The position numbers and the translations under genes were made by a program. The notes beneath the pieces were generated by a model. That model saw only the letters and a program-made list of their open reading frames with translations. It was not told where the DNA came from and made no database searches. Shown piece by piece: positions 42,798 to 52,085 of a stretch of 64,000 nucleotides of DNA (its first letter is position 1; each line of letters opens with the position of its first letter). This DNA is from an uncultured Bacilli bacterium (GTDB taxonomy: Bacteria > Bacillota_I > Bacilli_A > RF39 > UBA660). The DNA lies in NCBI GenBank assembly GCA_934096705.1, contig CAKOMR010000005.1:27301-91300 (forward strand). The letters are read 5' to 3'.

Positions 42798-43181
42798 ATG
42801 GCATATAATAGAAGAAAAAAGAAAAATAAAATTACTGTTACAGAAGCTGAAGCACATATTCATGCAACATATAATAACACAATCGTAACTATATGTGATC
42901 ATGATGGTAATGCAATAAGCTGGTCTTCTGCTGGAAGAATTGGTTACAAAGGAAGTAAAAAGAAAACTCCTTTTGCTGCTGGACTTTCTGCTGAAGCTGC
43001 TGCAAATGCTGCTAAAGACCAAGGTGTTGTAAAAGTTGATGTATATGTTAAAGGTTTAGGACCTGGAAGAGAAAATGCTATTCGTAGTATTCAAACTGCA
43101 GGACTTGAAATAACAAGTATTACTGATGAAACACCAGTACCACACAACGGATGTAGACCACCAAAAAGACCAAGAAATTAA
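42798..43181 (+). CDS. rpsK: 30S ribosomal protein S11
   Basis: S11 is at the 30S platform near the E-site. EAHIHATYNNTIVTICDHDGN, GRIGYKGSKKKTPFAAGLSAEAAA and the C-terminal ETPVPHNGCRPPKRPRN are diagnostic. Length 127 residues. GTGAAA and spacing fit the ATG. Confidence 0.98.
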   Translation: MAYNRRKKKNKITVTEAEAHIHATYNNTIVTICDHDGNAISWSSAGRIGYKGSKKKTPFAAGLSAEAAANAAKDQGVVKVDVYVKGLGPGRENAIRSIQTAGLEITSITDETPVPHNGCRPPKRPRN

Positions 43182-43198
43182 TAAAAGGGAGGGTAATT

Positions 43199-44143
43199 AT
43201 GATAAAATTTGAAAAACCAGAATACAAAATTTCAGAATATAATGAAAGTAGTAATTATGGTAAATTTGAACTAGAACCACTTGAAAGAGGTTTTGGTACA
43301 ACTATTGGAAATGCTTTAAGAAGAGTATTATTATCAAGTTTACCTGGTTCAAGTGTTACATCAATTAAAATTGATGGTGTAATGCATGAATTTCAAAAAA
43401 TTGATGGTATTATTGAAGATGTAACACAAATCGTTTTAAATATCAAAAAATTAGTAGTAAAGAATCATACTGAAGAAACTAAAGTGCTTCATTTATATGT
43501 TGATAATGAAGGACCTGTTACTGCAGGAATGATTGAAAGAGATGCTGATGTCGATATAGTTAACCCTAATTTAGTAATTTGTACACTTGTTAAAGGTGGT
43601 AAAATTGATATGGAATTAACTATTGGTAACGGTCGTGGTTATGTTGAAGCTAAAACAAACAAATTATTAATGAAAGATGCTAAAGTTGGCGTAATTCCAG
43701 TAGATTCAAATTATTCACCAATAGAGCTTGTTAAATATGAAGTATTAGATACAAGAGTTGGTCAAGATGAAACTTATGATAAACTTGTTATGGAAATAAC
43801 TACGAATGGTAGTATGTCTCCAGAAGAAGCTATGGCATTATCTGCAAAAATACTAGTTGAACATTTTGCAATTATTGCAGATTTAAATAGTATTAGTAAT
43901 ATTGCAGGTATAATGCAAGAAAAACAAGTTGATACTAAGGCAAAAACATTAGAAACACCAATTGAGGAAGTAGAATTTTCTGTTAGAGCATTTAATTGCT
44001 TAAAAAGACATGGAATTCATACTTTACAAGATTTGGTTAACATGAGAGAAGTAGATGTTACTAAGATTAGAAACCTTGGAAAGAAATCTTTAAAAGAAGT
44101 TATTGATAAGGTTGCTGACTTAGGACTAGAATTTAAGGAGTAA
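43199..44143 (+). CDS. rpoA: RNA polymerase subunit alpha
   Basis: RpoA dimerises to nucleate RNA polymerase and its C-terminal domain contacts UP elements and regulators. N-terminal: FELEPLERGFGTTIGNALRRVLLSSLPG. C-terminal: VRAFNCLKRHGIHTLQDLVN, with TKIRNLGKKSLKEVIDKV. Length 314 residues, standard. GGGAGG precedes the ATG. Confidence 0.98.
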   Translation: MIKFEKPEYKISEYNESSNYGKFELEPLERGFGTTIGNALRRVLLSSLPGSSVTSIKIDGVMHEFQKIDGIIEDVTQIVLNIKKLVVKNHTEETKVLHLYVDNEGPVTAGMIERDADVDIVNPNLVICTLVKGGKIDMELTIGNGRGYVEAKTNKLLMKDAKVGVIPVDSNYSPIELVKYEVLDTRVGQDETYDKLVMEITTNGSMSPEEAMALSAKILVEHFAIIADLNSISNIAGIMQEKQVDTKAKTLETPIEEVEFSVRAFNCLKRHGIHTLQDLVNMREVDVTKIRNLGKKSLKEVIDKVADLGLEFKE

Positions 44144-44146
44144 AAT

Positions 44147-44485
44147 ATGTATCGTAAATTAGGAAGAAACAATAAAGTTAGAAGAAGCATTTTAGCTGGT
44201 TTAACAAAAGATGTTATTATGCATGAAAGCATAGTTACAACTGAATCTCGTGCTAAAGAAGTAAGAAAATTTGTTGATAAAATGATTACTTACGGAAAAG
44301 ATGGTTCACTTGTTGCAAGAAGAAAAGCTTTAGCATTCTTACACAATGATAACGAAGTAGTTCAAAAAGTATTTAATGACCTTGCAAAAAGATATGAAAA
44401 TCGTGCAGGTGGTTATACAAGAATTATCAAGTTAAATGAACGTCGTGGCGATGATGCTTTAGAGGTAAAACTAGAATTAGTATAG
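44147..44485 (+). CDS. rplQ: 50S ribosomal protein L17
   Basis: Final gene of the superoperon. MYRKLGRNNKVRRSILAGLTKDVI, TTESRAKEVRKFVDKMITYGKDG and YTRIIKLNERRGDDALEVKLELV are typical. Length 112 residues. Its last codons form part of the terminator stem. Confidence 0.98.
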   Translation: MYRKLGRNNKVRRSILAGLTKDVIMHESIVTTESRAKEVRKFVDKMITYGKDGSLVARRKALAFLHNDNEVVQKVFNDLAKRYENRAGGYTRIIKLNERRGDDALEVKLELV

Positions 44486-44505
44486 ATTTTTCTATACTTT
44501 TTTTA
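44480..44505 (+). terminator. Terminator of the ribosomal superoperon
   Basis: GTATAG and CTATAC pair around ATTTTT and are followed by T8. The rplQ stop codon lies in the 5' arm. Confidence 0.8.
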
Positions 44506-44571
44506 TTGAAATAATACTATTAATTATAGTAATTCTATTAATAAAAAATTTTTAAACTTTCTAATTTTATG

Positions 44572-44600
44572 TTCAATAATCTAATAATATATGATAAAAT
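44572..44600 (+). promoter_or_regulatory. Candidate promoter of soj-parB
   Basis: TTCAAT (44572-44577), 17 bp, TAAAAT (44595-44600), 28 bp before the soj start. The region 44506-44628 holds nothing else I can name. Confidence 0.45.
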
Positions 44601-44628
44601 AAATAATAGCAGTTAGGAAGTGTAGAAT

Positions 44629-45414
44629 ATGGCAAGAGTAATATCATTAGTTAATCAAAAAGGAGGCGTTGGTAAAACAACTACAAGTATAAATTTAGCA
44701 GCAGCATTAGGTCAATGTGGAAAAAAAACCCTATTAATTGATATGGACCCACAAAGTAATGCAACTACTGGACTTGGTTTAAATACCACGGATTTTGAAC
44801 ATGATATTTACGAAACTATAACTGGATTATGTGAAATAAAAAAATCAATTTATAAAACAAAATTTAAAAATTTAAGTATAATTCCTTCAACTCTTAATTT
44901 AGCTGGTATTGATCTTGAATTTATTAAAAGAATGTATTCTGATAATACTTTTCAACGAAACAATCAATTAAGAAATGCTATTGAAACTATTAGGGATAAT
45001 TATGATTATATAATAATTGATTGTCAACCATCACTTGGCCTTTCAACAATGAATGCACTTGTTGCTAGTGACGCTGTAATTATTCCTGTACAATGTGAGT
45101 TTTATGCACTTGAAGGTATTACACAACTTCTTAATTCTATTATAATGGTTCAAAATAGTATGAATCCAGAATTGCGTATTGAAGGAGTATTACTTACAAT
45201 GCTTGATGGACGTACTAATATAGGCCTTGATGTTATTGAAGAGATTAGAAAATATTTTAAAGATAAAGTATTTAACACAATTATACCAAGATTAGTTAGA
45301 CTTGTTGAAGCTCCATCACACGGAAAACCAATTAATGAATACGATCCTGAAAGTAGAGGAGCTGAAGCATATCATAATTTGGCAAAAGAGGTGATTGAAA
45401 GAGATGGAAACTAA
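44629..45414 (+). CDS. soj: Chromosome partitioning ATPase Soj (ParA)
   Basis: Soj/ParA is a deviant Walker ATPase that moves ParB-parS complexes and regulates DnaA in Bacillus. Walker A KGGVGKTTTS (residues 11-20) with the signature Lys, LIDMDPQSNAT, and YIIIDCQPSLG are present. Length 261 residues, standard. It overlaps parB. The matching parS sites lie at 4704-4894. Because it starts MARVISLVNQ with no N-terminal HTH, it is the chromosomal type. Confidence 0.97.
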   Translation: MARVISLVNQKGGVGKTTTSINLAAALGQCGKKTLLIDMDPQSNATTGLGLNTTDFEHDIYETITGLCEIKKSIYKTKFKNLSIIPSTLNLAGIDLEFIKRMYSDNTFQRNNQLRNAIETIRDNYDYIIIDCQPSLGLSTMNALVASDAVIIPVQCEFYALEGITQLLNSIIMVQNSMNPELRIEGVLLTMLDGRTNIGLDVIEEIRKYFKDKVFNTIIPRLVRLVEAPSHGKPINEYDPESRGAEAYHNLAKEVIERDGN

Positions 45415-46270
45415 GAAAAAAGCGCTAGGAAAGGGTTTAGAAGAATTATTTTCCAATGTGTCATTTAATATCGATACATTAGAAGATACTATTGTTAATA
45501 ATGAAAAAAATAATGCAATAGAAGTACCACTTTCTGAAATTCGTTCAAACCCATATCAACCAAGAAAATTTTTTGATGATGAAGCCTTAGAAGAACTTGC
45601 AACATCAATTAAGGAATATGGCGTAGTTGAACCAGTTATTTTGAAAAAAAGCATAAAAGGTTATGAAATAGTTGCTGGTGAAAGAAGATGCAAAGCATCA
45701 AAAATTGCCGGTCTTTCTACAGTACCCGCTATTGTAAAAGACTTTACTGATGAAGAAATGATGGAAATTGCTTTGCTTGAGAATATTCAAAGAGAGGACT
45801 TAAATCCAGTTGATACAGCTGTTTCAATTTCAAATATACTAGCAGTTCGTGATATGACGCAAGAAGAATTTTCAAAAAAATTTGGTAAGAGTAGAAGTTA
45901 TATAACTAACTTATTAGGTCTTTTAAACTTGCCAAAATCTGTTCAAGATTTAGTTAAAAGTGGAAAACTTTCAATGTCACATGCAAGATGTTTAAGTAAG
46001 TTAGATGACGAAGAAAGAGTAATTAGTCTAGCAAATAGAATAATAAAAGAAAATTTAAACGTGCGTGATGTTGAAAGATTGCTTTCAAAAAAAGAAAATA
46101 CTCCAAAGATGAAAGAAAAAAATGAAAAATATAGAATGTATGAAGAAGCAATTAGTGATTCTATAGGGAACAAAGTTAAAATTTCTGATAAAAAAATTGA
46201 AATATCATATAATTCTATTCCTGATTTAAATAGAATTTTAGAAATTTTTCATATAGAATTTAAGGATTAG
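45404..46270 (+). CDS. parB: Chromosome partitioning protein ParB (Spo0J)
   Basis: ParB binds parS, spreads as a CTP-loaded clamp and drives origin segregation. Visible parts: N-terminal KALGKGLEELF (Soj-stimulating), CTP-binding C-motifs (NPYQPRKFFDDEALEELA, GERRCKASKIAG, ENIQREDLNPVD), a helix-turn-helix near MTQEEFSKKFGKSRSYITNLL, and a C-terminal dimerisation helix. Length 288 residues. I chose the ATG at 45404, 7 bases after GAGGTGAT. It is ParB rather than Noc because the window's palindromes are parS. I see no NBS-type site. Confidence 0.96.
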   Translation: METKKKALGKGLEELFSNVSFNIDTLEDTIVNNEKNNAIEVPLSEIRSNPYQPRKFFDDEALEELATSIKEYGVVEPVILKKSIKGYEIVAGERRCKASKIAGLSTVPAIVKDFTDEEMMEIALLENIQREDLNPVDTAVSISNILAVRDMTQEEFSKKFGKSRSYITNLLGLLNLPKSVQDLVKSGKLSMSHARCLSKLDDEERVISLANRIIKENLNVRDVERLLSKKENTPKMKEKNEKYRMYEEAISDSIGNKVKISDKKIEISYNSIPDLNRILEIFHIEFKD

Positions 46271-46281
46271 AAAGGTTTTTT

Positions 46282-46479
46282 ATGAAAGTTGAATTTAATT
46301 TAAATGACCAGGTTATTATGAAAAAACCACATGCATGTAAAACTAATTTATGGGTAATTACAAGAATTGGTGCTGATGTAAAAATTAAATGCGTTAATTG
46401 TGGTCGCGAAATAATGATGGATCGTTTGGAATTTTATAAAAAACTTAAAAAGGTGATAAAAAATGAAAAAGAGAATTAA
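46282..46479 (+). CDS. yyzM: DUF951 small zinc-ribbon-like protein (YyzM)
   Basis: This 65-residue protein of the DUF951 family has KKPHACKTNLWVITRIGADVKIKCVNCGREIMMDR, with Cys at CKTN and the CVNC pair plus a His. In Bacillus it is encoded between spo0J and ychF. Function is unknown; a nucleic-acid-binding zinc ribbon is plausible. The next gene overlaps it by 17 bases. Confidence 0.88.
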   Translation: MKVEFNLNDQVIMKKPHACKTNLWVITRIGADVKIKCVNCGREIMMDRLEFYKKLKKVIKNEKEN

Positions 46480-47998
46480 AAGCAAATCAAAGCTACATCC
46501 TGTTATGAGTTTACTACTTATTATTTTTATTGTAATTATTGTAAGTGGCATTCTTTCTTTGGTTAATTTTTCTTTTTCTTATAGTAAAATTAATACAACA
46601 AGATATGAATATATATCAAATACAGAATCTATAATTAATTTATTTTCACTACATGGATTAAAATATATTTTTGCTAACACTGTCGCAAATTTTGCAAATT
46701 TTAAAGTTTTATCAAATTTAATAATTATACTACTTGGAATAGGTGTTATGGAAAGTAGTGGTTTTTTAAAAACCGCTTTAGGACTACTGACAAGAAAAGC
46801 AAAAAAGAAAAGTGTTACATTTGTAATTGTTCTTTTATGTTTAATATCAAGTATAGTTGGAGATTTGCCATTTTTAGCATTTATACCTTTATCTGGACTT
46901 ATTTTTAAATATGGTAAAAGAAACCCTAATATAGGTGTAATATCTTCATTTGCAGCCTTAACATGTGGTTATGGACTATCAATATTATTTACTAGCGTTG
47001 ATTCATCACTTGCAAATTTAACAACGCTAAGTGCTAAAATGCTTGATCAAGGATTTACATTTAATACTTTTGCTTTAATACTATTTATGGTTGTAGCAAC
47101 TTTGATAATGTCTGTTGTATTAACAGAAATTACTGAAAATATTATTGTAAAAAAATTGCCTAAGTATGAATTTGATGGAGAAAGTTTAGAATTTAATCCA
47201 ACAAAAATTGAACTTAAAGGCTTAATTTTAGCCATATTTTCTAGTATTATTTATTTGATAATTATTATATATAACATAATTCCAGGATTGCCATTGTCAG
47301 GAAACTTCCTAAATTATAGAGAAAGTTTATATATTGATAAACTTTTCGGAGCAAACTCATTTTTTTCAAATGGTTTTGTATTTATTATAACAATGCTATT
47401 TATTATTTGGGGTCTTGTTTATGGAATTGTATCTAAGAATATAAAAAATACTCGCGATTTTGTAGATGCCCTTGGATATAGTTTGAATGGAATTGGTAAA
47501 ACTCTTGTGTATGTTTTTGCTGGTTCAGCATTAATAAGTATTTTTAAATACTCTAATATAGGAAACGTTATTGTTGCAGGCTTAACAAATTTAATTATTG
47601 ATTCGAAGTTTACTGGCCTTGCTCTTGTTACATTACTATTTGTAAGTGTAATAATTGCAACTATATTTGTTCCTAGTTCAATTACGAAATGGTCTATAAT
47701 GTCTACTTCAGTTGTACCAACATTTTTAAATGCGGGTATGAGTGCGGAATTTACACAGTTAATTTTTAGATTAGGAGAAAGTGTTTCTCTTGGTCTTACG
47801 CCACTTTTTGCTTATTTCATTATATATTTAGCTTATCTTGAAAGAGGTTCACAAAATAAAAATGAAATAGGATTAAAAGATGCATTTTCTTATGTTTTGC
47901 CATATTCAGTTATTACGGGATTTATCTTTTTTGCATTAATTGTTTTATGGTATGTTATTGGTTTACCACTTGGTATAAATGGTTATGTATTTTTGTAA
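46463..47998 (+). CDS. AbgT family transporter
   Basis: This 511-residue membrane protein has about 11-13 hydrophobic segments and reads like AbgT-type p-aminobenzoyl-glutamate/sulfonamide transporters. Evidence: GIGVMESSGFLKTALGLL and the conserved-looking IVGDLPFLAFIPLSGLIFKYGKRNP and ALTCGYGLSILFTSVDSSLA, with the later IFVPSSITKWSIMSTSVVPTFLNAGMSAEFTQLIFRLGESVSLGLTPLF. Substrates could be aminobenzoyl-glutamate or a peptide/amino acid; no hydrolase partner (AbgA/B) is nearby. It is an insertion between yyzM and ychF relative to Bacillus. Confidence 0.8.
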   Translation: MKKRIKSKSKLHPVMSLLLIIFIVIIVSGILSLVNFSFSYSKINTTRYEYISNTESIINLFSLHGLKYIFANTVANFANFKVLSNLIIILLGIGVMESSGFLKTALGLLTRKAKKKSVTFVIVLLCLISSIVGDLPFLAFIPLSGLIFKYGKRNPNIGVISSFAALTCGYGLSILFTSVDSSLANLTTLSAKMLDQGFTFNTFALILFMVVATLIMSVVLTEITENIIVKKLPKYEFDGESLEFNPTKIELKGLILAIFSSIIYLIIIIYNIIPGLPLSGNFLNYRESLYIDKLFGANSFFSNGFVFIITMLFIIWGLVYGIVSKNIKNTRDFVDALGYSLNGIGKTLVYVFAGSALISIFKYSNIGNVIVAGLTNLIIDSKFTGLALVTLLFVSVIIATIFVPSSITKWSIMSTSVVPTFLNAGMSAEFTQLIFRLGESVSLGLTPLFAYFIIYLAYLERGSQNKNEIGLKDAFSYVLPYSVITGFIFFALIVLWYVIGLPLGINGYVFL

Positions 47999-48010
47999 GG
48001 GGGAGTAAAT

Positions 48011-49111
48011 ATGTCATTAAAAGCTGGTATTGTTGGACTACCTAATGTAGGAAAATCCACTTTATTTAATGCTATTACAAAGAAAAATATAGTTGCTGCG
48101 AATTATCCGTTTGCTACTATAGAACCAAATGTTGGAGTTGTAATTGTTCCAGATAAAAGAATGGATTATTTAGTTAATTTATATGAGCCTAAAAGTATTG
48201 TGCCTACAAGTTATGAATTTATTGATATTGCAGGTCTTGTAAAAGGTGCATCTTCAGGAGAAGGATTAGGAAATAAATTTTTATCACATATTCGTGAGGT
48301 TGATGCTATAGTTCATGTAGTAAGATGTTTTGATAATCCTGAAATTATTCATGTATCAGGTAAAACAGATCCAATTTCTGATATTGAAATTATTAATACT
48401 GAGTTAATTTTGTCTGATTTAGAAATAGTTCAAAATAGACTTGATAAAATTGAGAAAAAGGCACAGGCTACAAAAGATAAAACTGCTTTATTAGAAGTAG
48501 CTCTTTTGCATAGATTAAAAGATAATTTAGAAAAAAATATTTGTGTAAGAAAGCTAGAATTTTCGACTGATGAACAAAATATTTTAAGTGGTTATAATTT
48601 AATAACGAATAAAAAAGTTATTTATGCTGCAAATGTATCAGATGATGATATAGCAGTTGGAGATAATAACTACACTAAACTTGTTAAAGACTATGCAGAA
48701 AAAGAAGGCTCTAGTGTTGTTGTAATGTGTGCTAAAATGGAAGAAGAACTTTCAACTTTTTCAGATGAAGAGAAATTAGAATATTTAAATGATTTGGGGA
48801 TAAAAAACTCAGGTCTTGATAAGTTAATTTATGCTACATATGATTTATTAGGACTTGCTACATTCTTTACTTGCGGTAAAGATGAAGTAAGAGCATGGAC
48901 ATTTAAAAAGGGTATGCTTGCACCTAAATGCGCTGGTATTATTCATTCTGATTTTGAAAGAGGTTTTATTAAAGCAGAAATTATGAGCTTTGATGATTTA
49001 GAAATTTTGGGTAATGAATTAAAGGTTAAAGAGGCAGGAAAACTTCGACTTGAGGGAAAAGACTATGTTATGCAAGATGGTGACATATGTTACTTTAGGT
49101 TTAATGTATAA
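48011..49111 (+). CDS. ychF: Redox-responsive ATPase/GTPase YchF (Obg-like)
   Basis: YchF (OLA1 relative) binds ribosomes and hydrolyses ATP rather than GTP. Walker A GLPNVGKST (residues 9-17), switch region FATIEPNVG, DIAGLVKGASSGEGLGN and the C-terminal TGS domain (ARAWTFKKGMLAPKCAGIIHSDFERGFIKAEI). Length 366 residues, standard. It follows the soj-parB block, as in Bacillus, and overlaps the next gene by one base. Confidence 0.97.
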   Translation: MSLKAGIVGLPNVGKSTLFNAITKKNIVAANYPFATIEPNVGVVIVPDKRMDYLVNLYEPKSIVPTSYEFIDIAGLVKGASSGEGLGNKFLSHIREVDAIVHVVRCFDNPEIIHVSGKTDPISDIEIINTELILSDLEIVQNRLDKIEKKAQATKDKTALLEVALLHRLKDNLEKNICVRKLEFSTDEQNILSGYNLITNKKVIYAANVSDDDIAVGDNNYTKLVKDYAEKEGSSVVVMCAKMEEELSTFSDEEKLEYLNDLGIKNSGLDKLIYATYDLLGLATFFTCGKDEVRAWTFKKGMLAPKCAGIIHSDFERGFIKAEIMSFDDLEILGNELKVKEAGKLRLEGKDYVMQDGDICYFRFNV

Positions 49112-50229
49112 TGAATAATGTCTTTTTGTATAAATGTCCTGATTATAACAAATGCAAAGATGCAATAGAAAAATTAGTGAATGATTTTGAAGTATTAAAA
49201 AATATCAAATGTGGAACCAAAGTATTAATTAAAGCAAATTTAATTTCTGCTTTGCCACCAGAAAAAGCTGCAACTACTAATTATATATTGCTTTCTTTTT
49301 TAGTGGATTATTTAAATGGTAAAGGTGCTATTGTAACAGTTGGAGATAGTCCAGGAGGACTATTTACTAAAGCTCATTTAGAAAGTGTTTATAAAACTAC
49401 TAAATATAATGAAATTAAGGCAAATTTAAATTATGATTTAGCTACTAAAAAGGTTAATTTTGATAATGCTCAAGTTTTGAAAAATTTTGAATATACAAGT
49501 TATTTAGATGGATATGATATAAAAATTAATTTTTGTAAATTAAAAACACATGCAATGATGAAAATGAGTGCTAATGTAAAAAATTTATTTGGAACAATAC
49601 CTGGTCTTACTAAAACCGAATACCATTATCGTTTTCCAAATCATAATGATTTTGCTAATATGTTAATTGACTTAAATGAATTTTTTAAATTTGATATAAA
49701 TATTACAGATGCTATATGCGGTATGGATGGTAATGGACCAACTATGGGTGATCCTAAAAAAATTGGTTTAATATTAGCAAGTGAAAATCCATATGCTTTA
49801 GATTATATATGTGCAAAAATTATTAATCTTGATCCTATGGTAGTACCGACAGTCAAAGAGAGTTATAATCGAAATTTGTTTGATATAAAAAAGATATATT
49901 TAAATGATGATATTAATAAATATATAGTAAAAGATTTTAATAATATAGGAAATATTTCAGATATTAAATTTTATAATCATTCTATATTTGGTGGTGTTGT
50001 TAAAAAAATATTTGATAATAAACCATATTGTAAAAAAAGTAAATGTATAGGATGTGGAAAGTGTGCATCAATGTGTCCACAAAAGGCAATTAAAATGGTT
50101 AATAGGAAGCCAGTTATTGATAGAAAAAAGTGTATAAAATGTTATTGTTGTCAAGAATTTTGTCCTGTAGGTGCCATGCAAATGAAATCTTCGATGATAA
50201 ATAATTATAGACATGGAGGTAGAAAATGA
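49111..50229 (+). CDS. DUF362 protein with 2[4Fe-4S] ferredoxin domain
   Basis: The N-terminal ~290 residues are a DUF362 domain (KCGTKVLIKANLIS, VTVGDSPGG, FCKLKTHAMMKMSANVKNLFG). The C-terminal ~80 residues form a bacterial ferredoxin: CIGCGKCASMCPQKAI and CIKCYCCQEFCPVGAM supply two [4Fe-4S] clusters. Such proteins are common in anaerobic Firmicutes. Function is unknown; electron transfer is inferred from the clusters, and this is one of the few hints of anaerobic life here. It overlaps ychF and yvcK. Confidence 0.85.
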   Translation: MNNVFLYKCPDYNKCKDAIEKLVNDFEVLKNIKCGTKVLIKANLISALPPEKAATTNYILLSFLVDYLNGKGAIVTVGDSPGGLFTKAHLESVYKTTKYNEIKANLNYDLATKKVNFDNAQVLKNFEYTSYLDGYDIKINFCKLKTHAMMKMSANVKNLFGTIPGLTKTEYHYRFPNHNDFANMLIDLNEFFKFDINITDAICGMDGNGPTMGDPKKIGLILASENPYALDYICAKIINLDPMVVPTVKESYNRNLFDIKKIYLNDDINKYIVKDFNNIGNISDIKFYNHSIFGGVVKKIFDNKPYCKKSKCIGCGKCASMCPQKAIKMVNRKPVIDRKKCIKCYCCQEFCPVGAMQMKSSMINNYRHGGRK

Positions 50230-51173
50230 AAAAAATAGTTATATTTGGTGGTGGAAGTGGTCTTTCTCAAATATTAAAAGGTTTAAAACTTTTTCCTGTT
50301 GATATAACTGCTGTAGTTTCTGTTTCAGATAATGGAAGAAGTACAGGAAGATTACGTAAAGAAATGAATATACCAGCAGTAGGGGATATTACAAAGGTAA
50401 TGCTTGCAATGGCAAATGTTGATAATGATTTAGAAAACTTATTAAACTATAGGTTTACAAAATCAAAAACTCTAGGTAATCATTCAATTAAAAATTTACT
50501 TCTTACAGCTCTTTTAGATATTAAAGGAAATTTTGCAAGTAGTTTGCCAATATTAGAAAAACTACTTGATATCACAAATGGAAAAATATTACCTTTAACT
50601 GAAGACTCAGTTAATTTAGTAGGAATAACTGAAAGTGGAAAAAGAGTTATTGGGGAGGAGCAAGTTACAAATTCTAAAAGTAAAATTGTTAGGATTGAAT
50701 ATGATAAAGATATAATGGTAAATCCCGAGGTTAACAAAGCAGTTGATAATGCTGATTTAATAATTTTTTCTTCGGGAAGCTTATATACTAGTATAATTCC
50801 ACATCTTATCAACAAGGATTTGGTAAAAAGAATTAATGAATCACCTGCAAAGAAATTATATATATGCAATTTATTTACCCAACCAGGTGAAACAGATGGC
50901 TTTAAAGTATCAGATCATATTAAGATTATAGAAGATTATTTAGATGGAGGTAAACTTGATATTGTTGTTGCTAATGATAAACCAATGAGTAGTAACTTAT
51001 CAAAGAAATATGCCACAAATGAACAAAAAGATCCTGTTATTTTGGATGAGGATAATTTAAAAGATGTATATGTTATTAAAGACACTTTATATGTAATAGA
51101 AAATGATTATTATCGTCACGATTCTTTAAAAACTGCTTATTTAATATTTTCTTATCTAATGGATGGTAAATAA
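50226..51173 (+). CDS. yvcK: Gluconeogenesis/cell-wall factor YvcK
   Basis: YvcK is required for growth on gluconeogenic carbon sources and for peptidoglycan synthesis through PBP1 and MreB in Bacillus; it binds UDP-sugars. GGGSGLSQILKGLK and VSVSDNGRSTGRLRKEMNIPAVGDI at the start, and SIIPHLI, plus YICNLFTQPGETDGF, are conserved. Length 315 residues. Followed by whiA with a one-base overlap. The upstream partner rapZ is absent. Confidence 0.95.
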   Translation: MKKIVIFGGGSGLSQILKGLKLFPVDITAVVSVSDNGRSTGRLRKEMNIPAVGDITKVMLAMANVDNDLENLLNYRFTKSKTLGNHSIKNLLLTALLDIKGNFASSLPILEKLLDITNGKILPLTEDSVNLVGITESGKRVIGEEQVTNSKSKIVRIEYDKDIMVNPEVNKAVDNADLIIFSSGSLYTSIIPHLINKDLVKRINESPAKKLYICNLFTQPGETDGFKVSDHIKIIEDYLDGGKLDIVVANDKPMSSNLSKKYATNEQKDPVILDEDNLKDVYVIKDTLYVIENDYYRHDSLKTAYLIFSYLMDGK

Positions 51174-52084
51174 TGACTTTTAATACAAGTTTAAAAGAAG
51201 AAATATCTAAAAATGAATATTCTTTAATTGATGCTCGATGTGAACTCGAAGCATTCATAAAATGTAATTCAAAAATAAGCAGTAAGAGCATTATTATAAC
51301 TGTTGAAAATGCCTCAGTAGCTAGAAAAATATACAAAGATATAAAAACAGTATTTAATATGTCCTGTAATATAACTGTAAGAATCCAAAAAAGATTTAGA
51401 GTTAAGCAAATATACATATTAACTATTAATGAAAATATTAATCATATAAAAGAAGTTTTAAATGTTGGAAAAGAAAGTTCATTTTTAGAAAGCGATGAAG
51501 AAAAAGTAGCCTTTTTGGAAGGTGCATTTTTAGCTATTGGTAATGTTACTAATCCTCAAACAAGTAGATATCATTTAGAGTACATTTGTAAAAGTGAAAA
51601 AATAGCTAAACAGATAAATGATTTATTGATATATTTTAATATGAATTCAAAAATTATAACACGAGGCTATAAATTTGTAGTTTATGTTAAAAATGGTGAT
51701 AACATTTCAGATATTTTAAAGATGTTTAAGGCTACAGATAGTTTGTTCTTTTTCGAAGATATAAGAATATATAGGGATCATAAAAATATGGTTAATAGAC
51801 TTAATAATTGTGAAATTTCAAATCAAACAAAATCATTAGAAACTGGTTTAAAACAATTAAAAGAAATAAACTATATTATAGAAAATGATTTATTGAGTCT
51901 TTTGGATGATAATACAAAGATTATTTTAGAAATCAGGAAAAAATATCCAGAAATCTCTCTTTCGGAAATAGCGAATATTTCATCACTTGAATATGGTTAT
52001 AAAATTGGTAAATCTGGAGTAAACCATCATTTTATAAAAATGGCTGCCTTAGTAAAAAGACATAAAGAAAGAAGTAGTGAATAA
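51173..52084 (+). CDS. whiA: DNA-binding protein WhiA
   Basis: WhiA has a LAGLIDADG-like homing endonuclease fold without activity and a C-terminal HTH. It affects division and chromosome segregation in Bacillus and sporulation in Streptomyces. Start TSLKEEISKNEYS, AFLEGAFLAIGNVTNPQTSRYHLEY, KATDSLFFFEDIRIYRDHKNMVNRLNNCE and the C-terminal YPEISLSEIANISSLEYGYKIGKSGVNHHFIKM are family features. Length 303 residues. Confidence 0.94.
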   Translation: MTFNTSLKEEISKNEYSLIDARCELEAFIKCNSKISSKSIIITVENASVARKIYKDIKTVFNMSCNITVRIQKRFRVKQIYILTINENINHIKEVLNVGKESSFLESDEEKVAFLEGAFLAIGNVTNPQTSRYHLEYICKSEKIAKQINDLLIYFNMNSKIITRGYKFVVYVKNGDNISDILKMFKATDSLFFFEDIRIYRDHKNMVNRLNNCEISNQTKSLETGLKQLKEINYIIENDLLSLLDDNTKIILEIRKKYPEISLSEIANISSLEYGYKIGKSGVNHHFIKMAALVKRHKERSSE

Positions 52085-52085
52085 A

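Noticed and set aside
50480..50869. 129-codon minus-strand frame inside yvcK
   Set aside because: Shadow of a conserved gene with no start signals.
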